Assembly (NCBI GenBank): GCA_965116245.1
Contig: OZ220497.1
Coordinates: 1,364,001 to 1,428,000, forward strand
DNA: 64,000 nt
Reading direction: 5' to 3'
Source of the DNA: Poriferisodalis sp965116245
GTDB lineage: Bacteria > Actinomycetota > Acidimicrobiia > Acidimicrobiales > Poriferisodalaceae
The notes beneath the pieces are model-generated. The model worked only from the letters and a program-made list of their open reading frames with translations. It searched no databases and was not told the origin of the DNA. Position 1 is the first letter of the stretch, and every line of letters begins with the position of its first letter. The position numbers and the translations under genes are program-made. This document shows, piece after piece, positions 50,667 through 60,003 of this stretch.

Positions 50667-53438
50667 TTGGGGGAGATAGTTCGATTCGGCCTGCTGGGTC
50701 TAGGTGTCGGTGCGCTGTACGCGCTGGCCTCGCAAGGCCTGATCGTCGTCTATCGCGGCACGGGTGTCCTGAACTTCTCGCTCGGTGCAACTGCCATTGC
50801 GGGTGTCTTCCTGCAATGGGAGTTGCACAACCGAGCGGGTTGGCCGTTCTTGCTCGCAGCACTAATGGGCGTTGCGCTGTCGGCGCTGCTCGGTGCCCTG
50901 ACCCATTGGGTGATAATGCGGCCACTGCGCCGTGCCAGCTCGTTGATTCGCGTCATCGCGACACTGGGCGTGCTCATCTTGATCCAGGCTGGCGTTGTCA
51001 TCAGGTACGGCTCCAATGCGCGCCAGGTGGATAGCTGGCTGCCCACGAACCGTGTCACCCTCTGGGGCGACGTGGCCATCACCACCGACCGTCTCATTCT
51101 GTTTGCGATTGCATGCGTATCGGCCGCCGGGCTGTGGCTGATGTACCGATCCAGCCGATTCGGCCTCGCCACCGAAGCCGTATCGGAGAGCGAGCGTGCT
51201 GCTGCAGCGATCGGCTTGTCACCTAACGCGATTGCGATACAGAACTGGGCGCTGGGCTCGGCTATAGCAGCGATTGCTGGCATCCTCGTGGTGCCAATCA
51301 TCACGTTGCAGGTGACGGCGATGACATCGCTCGTGTTGGCAGCTTTAGCAGCGGCGTTAGTAGGCGACTTCCGCTCGTTCCCGGTCGCCACCGCCGCAGG
51401 ATTGGCACTAGGCGTTGGCCAGACGCTCGTCGGCCGCTACGTGGACCAGCAAGGCCTCGGCGCGTCGCTGCCGTTTCTAGTGATCATCGTCTTGCTGATA
51501 TTCCGGGGCCGTTCGCTGCCGCTGCGCGACTACTTCTTGCGGGAACTACCGATGATCGGCAACGGGCGCATGTCCTGGGACTGGACGATCTTTGGTTTCG
51601 GCACTATCGCCTTCTTGATGCTCACCAAGCAGGCCAAATGGATCGACGCACTGACTGTGACCGTGGGTGTCGCAATCGTCTTGTTGTCCATTGTGGTGCT
51701 AACCGGATACGCAGGCCAGTTGTCCCTAGCGCAGTATGCAATAGCTGGCTTCGGGGCCTACGTGGCCGGAAGACTGGTCGCCGTGTGGGACGCGCCTTTC
51801 CTGCTGGCGCTCGTAGCCGGTGTGGCTGCAGCGGTGCCGCTCGGATTCATCTTCGCATTACCGGCTGTGAGAACCCGGGGAATCAACCTTGCCATAGTCA
51901 CGCTCGGGTTGGGCACCACGATTGAGCTCATGTTGTTCCGGAACCGTCAATACACCGGCGGTGTTCAAGGCACCCAGGTCGGCACGCCCGACCTGTTTGG
52001 CTTTGAGATCGGTTCCATCCGGCACCCGGAGCGTTACGGAATCTTCGTTCTGGTGATGGCGTTGCTGGCTGTGTGGATCGTCTCTAACGTGCGTCGCGGA
52101 CGCAGCGGCCGCCGCCTTATCGCTGTCCGAACAAACGAGCGCGCGGCCACCGCTCTAGGCATTGACGTCGTCGCGGCCAAGCTGTTTGCTTTCTCCTTGA
52201 GTTCGGCCATTGCTGCTCTCGGTGGCATCCTTCTAGCTTTCCGGTTGACCTCAATCAGCTATCCGTCATTTAGCAACTTGACGTCGATTCTGCTGGTCGG
52301 CTTGGCCCTAGTTGGCGGTGTTGGCCATCTGCTGGGCGCATTCGTGGGTGCCACCATGGCCACGGCGGGCTTCAGTCAAGAAGTACTTGAATCGACATGG
52401 GGAGGTGTCGGCCGCTGGGCGCAGCTAATCAGCGGCATCGCCATCTTGTTGATGGTGCTCGGCTACAAGGATGGTGTCGCGGCTGAATGGGTCAAGATAT
52501 TCCGGCTGGTCAAGAGGGCTCGAAAGTGGGGTCGGTCTTACTTCATTGAGTTAGAGGACGTAGCCGATGCCAACATCAGCGCCAACAGCCAGACCCACAC
52601 CAGAGTGCCGTCCCGCACTCTGCGCATCGAAGGCATGACGGTTCGCTACGGGGCAGTCGTGGCCGTGGACGACGTCACCTTTGAGTTAGTGCCTGGCACT
52701 GTCACCGGCCTCATCGGACCCAACGGCGCAGGGAAGACCTCGCTAATTGACGCAGTGAGCGGCTTCACTGCGTCGCAGGGCCGTGTGCTGCTAGATGACA
52801 ATGACATCTCGAAACTTCCCGCAGCTAGGCGCGCTCGCGCCGGGGTCGCCCGTTCATTCCAGTCGCTAGAGCTGTTTGAGGACGCGACGGTCTTTGAGAA
52901 CCTCAGCATGGCCGCCGATCCGCAAGACCTGAAGTCGTATCTGCGTGATCTGGTGGCACCCGCCAACCCCCCCTTTCCGCCCGAGGTTGTAAAGGCCGTC
53001 ATTGAATTCCAACTAAACGAGGACCTCCACCGCGACGTCAAAGATCTTTCGTACGGCAAACTGCGATTGCTCGCCATTGCTCGTGCAGTGGCCATGCATC
53101 CAAGCGTGCTGTTGCTGGACGAACCTGCAGCCGGTCTGAGTACCGCTGAAAGCGAGGAGCTAGCCGAGGTGGTGCGACGCCTCGCGAACGATTGGGGAAT
53201 GGCCGTGCTCGTCGTTGAGCACGACATGAACTTCGTAAACGGGGTGTGCGATGAGGTGGTGGTTCTAGATTTCGGGAAGATGATCTCAGCCGGAAGCCCG
53301 GCGCAGATCCGTGTGGACCCGGCCGTGGTGGCTGCCTATCTGGGGGACGAGACCGACCAGGACGCTCCTAAGAACCAGGATGCTCCCAAGAACGCTGGTG
53401 TGGCCGAGCCGAGCCCAACTCCGGTAGCAGGGGTGTGA
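50667..53438 (+). CDS. LivH-LivM-LivG fusion: two permease domains and an ATPase in one chain
   Basis: The protein has about 923 residues counted from TTG 50667, which is four bases after GGGGGG; TTG 50655 is also possible. Domain 1 (about 1-290) is a LivH-type permease (GALYALASQGLIVVYRGTGV), domain 2 (about 310-600) a LivM-type permease (GYAGQLSLAQYAIAGFGAYV), and domain 3 (about 650-895) a LivG-type ATPase with GPNGAGKT, the signature LSYGKLRLLAIARA, Walker B VLLLDEPAAGL and the switch His in VEHDM. The C-terminus has a KNQDAPKNAG repeat. The whole transporter core is thus one polypeptide working with the LivF-like ATPase encoded next. Confidence 0.92.
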   Translation: MGEIVRFGLLGLGVGALYALASQGLIVVYRGTGVLNFSLGATAIAGVFLQWELHNRAGWPFLLAALMGVALSALLGALTHWVIMRPLRRASSLIRVIATLGVLILIQAGVVIRYGSNARQVDSWLPTNRVTLWGDVAITTDRLILFAIACVSAAGLWLMYRSSRFGLATEAVSESERAAAAIGLSPNAIAIQNWALGSAIAAIAGILVVPIITLQVTAMTSLVLAALAAALVGDFRSFPVATAAGLALGVGQTLVGRYVDQQGLGASLPFLVIIVLLIFRGRSLPLRDYFLRELPMIGNGRMSWDWTIFGFGTIAFLMLTKQAKWIDALTVTVGVAIVLLSIVVLTGYAGQLSLAQYAIAGFGAYVAGRLVAVWDAPFLLALVAGVAAAVPLGFIFALPAVRTRGINLAIVTLGLGTTIELMLFRNRQYTGGVQGTQVGTPDLFGFEIGSIRHPERYGIFVLVMALLAVWIVSNVRRGRSGRRLIAVRTNERAATALGIDVVAAKLFAFSLSSAIAALGGILLAFRLTSISYPSFSNLTSILLVGLALVGGVGHLLGAFVGATMATAGFSQEVLESTWGGVGRWAQLISGIAILLMVLGYKDGVAAEWVKIFRLVKRARKWGRSYFIELEDVADANISANSQTHTRVPSRTLRIEGMTVRYGAVVAVDDVTFELVPGTVTGLIGPNGAGKTSLIDAVSGFTASQGRVLLDDNDISKLPAARRARAGVARSFQSLELFEDATVFENLSMAADPQDLKSYLRDLVAPANPPFPPEVVKAVIEFQLNEDLHRDVKDLSYGKLRLLAIARAVAMHPSVLLLDEPAAGLSTAESEELAEVVRRLANDWGMAVLVVEHDMNFVNGVCDEVVVLDFGKMISAGSPAQIRVDPAVVAAYLGDETDQDAPKNQDAPKNAGVAEPSPTPVAGV

Positions 53439-53439
53439 G

Positions 53440-54330
53440 GTGAGGCCGCTACTGCAGACGCGCAGCCTCAAGGCTGGCTATCTCAGTCGGGCTGTCGTGC
53501 AGGGCATCAATCTTGAGGTCTATCCGGGCGAGGTGGTGTGCTTACTGGGTCCAAACGGTGCTGGCAAGACCACCACGCTGTTGACCATTGCGGGCGAGTT
53601 GACGCCCGTTGATGGCATCGTGATGTTCGGCAACGTTCCAACTTTCACCCCTATGGACCAACGCGTGCGTAAGGGCGGTATCGGGTTGGTGACCGAGGAG
53701 CGTCTTGTGTTCACCAAAATGTCCGCACGGGACAACCTGCGTGTCGGTGGCGGGTCTGTGGAGGCCGCGCTTGAACTGTTCCCCGAGTTGGAACCCCGGT
53801 TGACGGTGCGCGGCGGCATGCTCTCAGGCGGTGAGCAGCAGATGCTCGCGCTGGCGCGAGCGCTCAGCCGTGAGCCGTCGTTGCTGCTCGCCGACGAACT
53901 CTCATTGGGGCTGGCCCCCAAAGTAGTGGATCGGCTGCTGGGCGCGGTACGCAAGGCAGCCGACACTAAAGGCACCGGTGCGCTCATCGTTGAGCAGCAC
54001 GCTCGCAAAGCACTTCGTTACGCCGATGTGATGTACCTGATGGCTCGCGGCCAGATCCTCTTGAAGCTTCCTGCGTCTGAAGCCATCGAACGCCTTGATG
54101 AGATTGAGGAGACCTATCTGAGAGGTACCTCAGAAACCGAGGAAGATCACATTGAGCGGTTACGCCGCAAAAACAAGAAGAAGGCTTGGAAGAGGTTGCG
54201 TGTGCGCGAGCGCGAGCTGGCCCGTCTCTCCGGCAAGCTCGTTTCCACCAGAACTGTCGCCGAGGACGACTATTACTTGGGGCGCGAGCAACAGCGACGA
54301 ATCGCGGCTATGGCCCGCCGCAAGAAGTAA
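53440..54330 (+). CDS. LivF-type ABC ATPase with a basic C-terminal extension
   Basis: GTG 53440 starts two bases after the fusion gene's stop. The 296-residue protein has Walker A GPNGAGKT, the signature LSGGEQQMLALARAL, Walker B LLLADELSLGLAP and a switch His in VEQHARKALRYAD. LivF proteins are usually about 235 residues. Here about 70 extra residues follow, rich in Lys, Arg and Glu (RLRRKNKKKAWKRLRVRERE) and ending in AMARRKK, probably helical. The ATPase should pair with the LivG domain of the fusion protein. Confidence 0.9.
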   Translation: MRPLLQTRSLKAGYLSRAVVQGINLEVYPGEVVCLLGPNGAGKTTTLLTIAGELTPVDGIVMFGNVPTFTPMDQRVRKGGIGLVTEERLVFTKMSARDNLRVGGGSVEAALELFPELEPRLTVRGGMLSGGEQQMLALARALSREPSLLLADELSLGLAPKVVDRLLGAVRKAADTKGTGALIVEQHARKALRYADVMYLMARGQILLKLPASEAIERLDEIEETYLRGTSETEEDHIERLRRKNKKKAWKRLRVRERELARLSGKLVSTRTVAEDDYYLGREQQRRIAAMARRKK

Positions 54331-54368
54331 CCGCAGGTAACCACAAACGAGGTAGCCAGGTAACCACT

Positions 54369-56219
54369 ATGGGGTATCGAACAGCAGAACTGCCCGATGT
54401 CGATCTAGATGAGTTTGCGAAGATCCCGTTCTTTGAACGTATGAAGTTGCTTCAGCTTCACTGGGTCGAGCACGGTTTTGGGACACCGAAGCAAACAGGT
54501 ACGTTCTATGCCTGGAAGATCTTTCTGTACGCGCTGTTCGGGCTGATTGTCGCTGGAGCCTTCACCGCTGGACTCGAGTTCAACAACATCGCAGGCTGGT
54601 GGGACGAGCCGGTTCTCTACCAGAAGTTGATGATCTGGACGATTTTGCTGGAGGTCATGGGCCTGGCCGCGACCTGCGGCCCGCTGGCGTTCCACTTCGA
54701 CCCACCCATCGGCGGAATTCTGTATTGGTGGCAAACCGACACGTTGCGGGTTCCGCCGTACCCAAATCACGTGCCGTTCACCAAAGGCAACCGACGCACA
54801 CCTTGGGATACTGGTCTCTATAAGTTGATCTTGGCCAGCCTCATTCTCTTGTTGGTGCTATCGCCCCAGCAGGTTGACGGATTGCCGGAAGGTAGCGCGG
54901 GGATCTTGCCGCGGTGGGCGGTGCTGATCTACTGCGGTCTCATCTTGCTGATGGCTCTGCGCGACAAGATCGTCTTCTTGTCCTCGCGCGCCGAACAGTA
55001 TGTGCCCACTCTGTTGTGCTTCGCGCTGTTTGACAACTTCGTTGACATGATCATTGCGGCGAAGATTTTCATCGTGGTGGTTTGGATGGGCGCGGGGTTC
55101 TCCAAGCTGCAGCACGGTTTCTCATCCACAGTGTCGATCATGGTCCAAAACACACCTTGGGTCGTGTGGGACCGTTTCCGAAAAGCCACCGTCAAGGACT
55201 ATCCGAACGACATTCGGCCGTCGCGCACGACGCATCTGCTGGCCCATATCGGCGGTACTACGTGCGAGATCGTCATGCCTCTGGTGCTGCTATTCCTGCC
55301 GTGGCGAGCGACCACGTGGATCGCCATCGTAAGCATTTGGATGCTGCACGCGTTCATCATTTCCACGTTCCCGCTGGCGGTTCCGCTGGAGTGGAACGTG
55401 TTCTTTATGTTCTGCGTGGCGTTCTTGTTCTCAAACTTCCATGTCAGCGAGGGCTACAGCGTTGCCGACATGGAACCCATGTTGCTAGCCATCGTGGTAG
55501 CCGCAGCGTTGTTCCCGATCGTGTTGGGCGCTCTGCGGCCTCAATATGTGTCTTTTCTGGTGGGTATGAAGCAGTACGCGGGCAACTGGTCTGCTGCCAC
55601 GTTCTCGTTGCGAAACAAGGAGATTGAGGACCGCATCAACGACAAGATCGTGAAGTCGGCGGACAACCAGATCGACCAGCTCGAGCCTTTGTTCGGCAAG
55701 GAGATTTCGGAGATATTCATCCAAAAGGCCGTGGCATTTCGCATGATGCATCCGATGGGGCGGATGCACATCTCCGGTCTGATGGTCCATGTCGACGATC
55801 TGGACAAGCGAATACAACGCGAGGGTGAGTTCCTGAGCAATGTGCTAACGGGCTGGAACTTTGGTGACGGGCACTGCCTAGACGAACGGCTCATAGCTGC
55901 CTGGCAGGAACGCTGTGAGTACGAGCCGGGCGATGTCGTGGCTGTGTTTACTGAGTCGCGGCCAGCGTTCACCAACATTGTGCAGTACCGCGTGATTGAC
56001 GCAGCTCTGGGCACCGTGGAAAAGGGCTTTTACCGACACGACGACGCCTACAACACTCAGCCGTGGCTGCCCGACGGCCCGATCCCCCATACGGTGACGT
56101 GGCGGCGCGAGGGCTATGAGCCTCAGGGTGTGCCGCACCCGGGCAATGCGCGCAAGGTTCCGTCGATTGATCATGATGGCAAGTGGCTGATACCTCGACA
56201 AGGTGATGGCGACCTTTGA
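54369..56219 (+). CDS. DUF3556 multi-pass membrane protein
   Basis: ATG 54369 starts MGYRTAELPDVDLDEF, typical for DUF3556 proteins; the frame open upstream to 54186 overlaps the LivF gene and is not used. The 616-residue protein has WVEHGFGTPKQTGTFY, some eight hydrophobic segments over residues 40-400 (such as IFLYALFGLIVAGAFTAG), and a soluble C-terminal half of about 200 residues. The family is found in actinobacteria with no known function. Its place after the importer and its overlap with the oxidoreductase gene (TTGA, 56216-56219) suggest a joint role. Confidence 0.85.
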   Translation: MGYRTAELPDVDLDEFAKIPFFERMKLLQLHWVEHGFGTPKQTGTFYAWKIFLYALFGLIVAGAFTAGLEFNNIAGWWDEPVLYQKLMIWTILLEVMGLAATCGPLAFHFDPPIGGILYWWQTDTLRVPPYPNHVPFTKGNRRTPWDTGLYKLILASLILLLVLSPQQVDGLPEGSAGILPRWAVLIYCGLILLMALRDKIVFLSSRAEQYVPTLLCFALFDNFVDMIIAAKIFIVVVWMGAGFSKLQHGFSSTVSIMVQNTPWVVWDRFRKATVKDYPNDIRPSRTTHLLAHIGGTTCEIVMPLVLLFLPWRATTWIAIVSIWMLHAFIISTFPLAVPLEWNVFFMFCVAFLFSNFHVSEGYSVADMEPMLLAIVVAAALFPIVLGALRPQYVSFLVGMKQYAGNWSAATFSLRNKEIEDRINDKIVKSADNQIDQLEPLFGKEISEIFIQKAVAFRMMHPMGRMHISGLMVHVDDLDKRIQREGEFLSNVLTGWNFGDGHCLDERLIAAWQERCEYEPGDVVAVFTESRPAFTNIVQYRVIDAALGTVEKGFYRHDDAYNTQPWLPDGPIPHTVTWRREGYEPQGVPHPGNARKVPSIDHDGKWLIPRQGDGDL

Positions 56220-57637
56220 CGTCGGCCGTCGTCGTAGGCAGCGGGCCTAACGGGCTCGCGGCCGCTGTTTTCTTGGCCCGAGCTGGGGTCGAAGTCTCGG
56301 TGCTTGAAGCATCAGACGACATAGGGGGAGGCACCAGGAGCGCTGAGACGCTCATGCCAGGCCTGGTGCATGACCAATGCTCTGCGGTGCATCCAGTGGC
56401 CGCCGCGTCACCGTTTTTGCAATCGCTGAACCTTGAGGCTCGTGGATTGCGATGGCGGGAACCGCTCGTGGACTGCGCTCATCCCCTAGACGATGGCTCG
56501 GCCTCTGTGCTGTATCGGTCCATTAGCCGCACAGCCGACGGGCTCGGGGCTGACGGTGTTCGCTGGCGTCAGTTGTTCAGTGCGCTCACCAACGACCTGG
56601 ACGCATTGTTCGCCGACATCAGCCAGCCGTTGATGCGAGTGCCTAAACATCCGCTGCGGACTGCGCTTTTCGGGGCGGTAGCAGCGACCCCTGCCACCGT
56701 GCTTAGTCGCTGGTGGCGCCACCAACCAGCGCGGGCTTTGTGGGCTGGCGTCGCGGCTCACGCACTACACCGGCTAGATCGCCCAATGACCAGCGCGGTC
56801 GGGCTTACGATCCTGGCCGCCGGACATATGCACGGCTGGGTGGTGGCCGAAGGTGGGTCCCAAGCTATAGCCGACGCGTTGGTCGCCGAATTGAAGGCGC
56901 ACGGCGGCAAGGTAGAGACAGGAGCTCGTGTGCGGTCAGACACCGAACTGCCGCCGACGGATCTCCTGCTGCTGGACGTATCGCCGTCGGTTGCCTGCGA
57001 CATCTTGGGCGACCGCTTGCCGCCGCGAGTCGCCCGCGCCTATCGGCGTTTTCGTCACGGCCCGGGAGCGTTCAAGGTCGACTTCGCCGTGGAAGGAGAC
57101 GTGCCGTGGCGCGCGGCAGCCGCAGCGGACGCCAGCACCGTTCATCTGGGTGGCGACGCAGCAGAAGTAACTGCGTGCGAACTGGCCACTCATCGCGGCC
57201 AGATGCCCGCGCGACCGTTCGTGCTTGTCGGCCAGCAATACCGGGCCGATCCTGGCCGGTCGGTTGGCGCCATTAACCCGCTGTGGAGCTACGCCCACGT
57301 GCCCCATGGCTTCACCGGCGATGCCACCGAGTCAATCATCGCTCAGATTGAGCGGTTTGCTCCCGGGTTTCGGGAGCAGATAGTTGGAATGGCCGTGCGT
57401 TCAACAACGCAGATGTCGGTCTATAACCCGAACTACATCGGAGGCGACATCTTGGGTGGAGCGTCAACGCCATTACAGCTCCTGTTTAGGCCCAGGGTCG
57501 GCACAGATCCCTACTTCACCGGCATTAGGGGCACCTATCTGTGTTCGGCATCCACTCCACCTGGAGCGGGAGCACACGGACTGTGCGGTGTGAACGCAGC
57601 CACCCGAGCCTTAGCAGCGCTAAACGCTAAGCACTAG
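56216..57637 (+). CDS. FAD-dependent oxidoreductase, phytoene desaturase (CrtI)-like
   Basis: The 473-residue protein starts with TTG 56216, overlapping the DUF3556 stop. The dinucleotide-binding motif VVGSGPNGLAAAVFLARAG and VLEASDDIGGGTRSAE are at the N-terminus, with LVHDQCSAVHP close behind. A FAD-binding end (CSASTPPGAGAHGLCGVNAA) closes the protein. This group (NAD(P)/FAD proteins of the carotenoid desaturase/PDX type) contains many uncharacterised members. No other carotenoid genes are nearby, so a role in carotenoid synthesis is not assumed. Confidence 0.85.
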   Translation: MTSAVVVGSGPNGLAAAVFLARAGVEVSVLEASDDIGGGTRSAETLMPGLVHDQCSAVHPVAAASPFLQSLNLEARGLRWREPLVDCAHPLDDGSASVLYRSISRTADGLGADGVRWRQLFSALTNDLDALFADISQPLMRVPKHPLRTALFGAVAATPATVLSRWWRHQPARALWAGVAAHALHRLDRPMTSAVGLTILAAGHMHGWVVAEGGSQAIADALVAELKAHGGKVETGARVRSDTELPPTDLLLLDVSPSVACDILGDRLPPRVARAYRRFRHGPGAFKVDFAVEGDVPWRAAAAADASTVHLGGDAAEVTACELATHRGQMPARPFVLVGQQYRADPGRSVGAINPLWSYAHVPHGFTGDATESIIAQIERFAPGFREQIVGMAVRSTTQMSVYNPNYIGGDILGGASTPLQLLFRPRVGTDPYFTGIRGTYLCSASTPPGAGAHGLCGVNAATRALAALNAKH

Positions 57638-57647
57638 TCGCCAAGCG

Positions 57648-58868
57648 CTAGCCGCAAAGGCCGAACAGGCGCCGGGCGTTGTCGCCGATGAAGTCTCGCT
57701 GTGCTTCGGCCGGGAACATGTCGACAAGCGCGTCAAGGTCAACTGCGTACTCCGGCGTGTGATCGGCGTGGGGGAAGTCGCTTGCCCACATGAACCTCTC
57801 GTGGCCAAAACGCTGAGCCAGTGCAGGGATGGTGCGCTCATCTGGGTCGCACGAGATCCAAACCTGGCGCATGAAATACTCGCTGGGTTTCATCTTCAGT
57901 GGAACGCGTGTGCCGGTGTAGGTATGGCCATACACGGCATCGATGCGGTCCAGGCAGTAGCCGAGCCAGCCGCCGCCCGATTCCAGCACCAGCACTTTCA
58001 GCTCGGGGAATCGATCGAAGACCCCATAGTCAAACAGCGACACGAACTGATGCCTAACGCCGTCGGATGCTGTCATTGATGCAGTGAGGCGCAGTTCGCG
58101 CACATGCTCCCAAGTGCCCATGCGAGTCCCCTTGGTCCATTGGGGCTCGAAGGTGGGATGGATGGCGAACGGCACGCCCAGGTCTTGTGCCGCAGCGAAA
58201 ACAGGATCGTGGTCAACATGGCCAAGCGGACGCGCCGAATGTGTGAACGGCGCCACAAAGCAGCCGTGTGCTCCGTCAGCCACAGCACGCCGCAGCTCGG
58301 CCGCCGCGGCGACTGGATCTGTCAGAGAGATGTGGGCGATGGGGATGAGCCGGTCAGAGTGATCTCGGCAGAACTCGCAGATCCAGCGGTTATAGGCGCG
58401 TGCGTATGCCTGACTGAGTTCGGCATCCTCTAGTTCGGCCTCCCACAACAACCCCATCGTTGGCAGCAAGACAGCTACGTCAAGACCTTCGGCGTCGAGC
58501 AGCTTGATTCTTTGGTGGGGATCCATAGCACCGAACGGCATTTCGCTCGTGTAGGTGCGGTCGGGGTTGAACATGATGTCTGGCAGGTCGGGCGCACCCA
58601 TCGCGCCCAACGTTGAGACCATCCCCGGACGGGCCAGCTTGCTTCGCTGGTTGTCGATCATGAGTACCTCCAAGCCGCGTTCGGGCTCGATCTCGATACG
58701 CAAGGCACGGTCGGCGAAACGGCTCTCTAGGTACTCCTCCCACAGATCTGGCGGTTCCAGTATGTGTCCGTCGGCATCCACTGCACCGGTGTGCGTGATC
58801 TTGTGAACCTCGTGCATGTGACGTTGCCCACCGTCGGCGGCTAACTGCCGCTGAACAGTCGTGGTCAT
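57648..58868 (-). CDS. Amidohydrolase-2 family metal-dependent hydrolase
   Basis: ATG 58868 follows CAGGGGGAAGAG, a clear ribosome-binding site; the frame open to 58946 is not used. The 406-residue protein has VDADGHILEPPDLWEEYLE (Asp-x-His metal motif), AIHPTFEPQW (metal His), LESGGGWLGYCLDR and WASDFPHADHTPEY (metal Asp). It is like the amidohydrolase at 36572-37744 in order of motifs, although clearly distinct. These enzymes often decarboxylate or hydrolyse ring-cleavage products. Confidence 0.88.
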   Translation of the reverse strand: MTTTVQRQLAADGGQRHMHEVHKITHTGAVDADGHILEPPDLWEEYLESRFADRALRIEIEPERGLEVLMIDNQRSKLARPGMVSTLGAMGAPDLPDIMFNPDRTYTSEMPFGAMDPHQRIKLLDAEGLDVAVLLPTMGLLWEAELEDAELSQAYARAYNRWICEFCRDHSDRLIPIAHISLTDPVAAAAELRRAVADGAHGCFVAPFTHSARPLGHVDHDPVFAAAQDLGVPFAIHPTFEPQWTKGTRMGTWEHVRELRLTASMTASDGVRHQFVSLFDYGVFDRFPELKVLVLESGGGWLGYCLDRIDAVYGHTYTGTRVPLKMKPSEYFMRQVWISCDPDERTIPALAQRFGHERFMWASDFPHADHTPEYAVDLDALVDMFPAEAQRDFIGDNARRLFGLCG

Positions 58869-59062
58869 CTCTTCCCCCTGATGTGCCGCTGTTGCTGTGT
58901 GTCTTGGTCGTGGCGCTTCTCGCGTGCCTCCACAGCAGACTCTCATTCTCGCACGAAGCGCCGAACTGTGTCATCCGCGACAATCAAGGTCGCACACAGA
59001 GACACAGAGACACAACGACACAACGGCACGAGAGTCGTGGTTAGTAGGAAGGGCCAGACACG

Positions 59063-59989
59063 ATGAACGCGGAGATGGGCACAGATAAGGGCGTAGAGAC
59101 GGTCGGCGGCAGCACCGGGCGTTCTAAAGGCAAGCTGGCTGGCAAAGTTGCGGTGATTACAGGCGGCGCCAGCGGCATGGGACGCGCCGCGGTTGAGCGC
59201 TTCCTGCATGAAGGCGCTTCGGTTGTCATCGGCGACCTCAACGCTGAAGCGGGCCACACGTTCATGCAGGAGTTGACTGATGCAGGTCTTGGCGAGCGAG
59301 TTCGCTTCACGCGCACCGACGTTGCGCTGGAGGACGACGTGGCGGCCATGACCGAGATGGCAGTTTATGTCTTTGGTCGGCTTGATGTGGTGTTCAACAA
59401 CGCAGGTATCGGTGGGGCGTTCGGGCCGATCACTGAGTTAGACGTGGACGCCTGGGACGAAACCTTCGCCATCTTGGTGCGCTCGGTGATGCTCGGCACC
59501 AAGCACGCAGCGCGGATCATGATCCCCCAAGACGATGGGGGTTCAATCATCAACACCGCGTCGGTAGCAGGCTGTGGCGGAGGTGCAGGACCGCAGGCCT
59601 ACTCGGCGGCCAAGGCGGCTGTCATCAACTTGGCCAAAACGACAGCGCTAGAGCTTGCGCCTCACCGCATTCGGGTGAACGCCATCTGCCCAGGCCTGAT
59701 CTTCACACCGTTGATGCACAGCGGCAACGAGGACCAGGCAGAGGAAGTGATGCGCGCCACCCAGCCGTGGCCAGAGCGAGGCGAAGGCCACGACATTGCC
59801 TCAACCGCTCTGTTCTTGGCGAGCGACGACAGCAAGTTCATTAGTGGCCAGCAACTGGTGGTTGACGGAGCGTTGTTGGCGGCAGGTCCCCGGATTCACG
59901 GACGGATGCACAACACCCGGAACCTGCACCGTATGGCGGGCATGGCATATGGCACGACCGGCAAGGCTGCGTCGTTCCGGCGCCTGTAG
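59063..59989 (+). CDS. Short-chain dehydrogenase/reductase with a C-terminal extension
   Basis: The 308-residue protein has a 25-residue Gly/Ser-rich start, the cofactor motif TGGASGMG, VIGDLNAEA (Asp for NAD), NNAGIGGAFG, a catalytic Ser in NTASVAGCGGG and Tyr-x-x-x-Lys in AYSAAKAAV. After the usual end (LVVDGALLA) about 40 extra residues follow (RIHGRMHNTRNLHRMAGMAY). A second start at MGTDKG is possible. It is followed after 14 bases by an acyl-CoA dehydrogenase gene, so both probably act on one substrate. Confidence 0.88.
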   Translation: MNAEMGTDKGVETVGGSTGRSKGKLAGKVAVITGGASGMGRAAVERFLHEGASVVIGDLNAEAGHTFMQELTDAGLGERVRFTRTDVALEDDVAAMTEMAVYVFGRLDVVFNNAGIGGAFGPITELDVDAWDETFAILVRSVMLGTKHAARIMIPQDDGGSIINTASVAGCGGGAGPQAYSAAKAAVINLAKTTALELAPHRIRVNAICPGLIFTPLMHSGNEDQAEEVMRATQPWPERGEGHDIASTALFLASDDSKFISGQQLVVDGALLAAGPRIHGRMHNTRNLHRMAGMAYGTTGKAASFRRL

Positions 59990-60003
59990 CCATAACTACC
60001 ACA

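Noticed and set aside
56216..57637. Carotenoid biosynthesis locus
   Set aside because: Only a CrtI-like flavoprotein is present. No phytoene synthase, cyclase or prenyltransferase is nearby.
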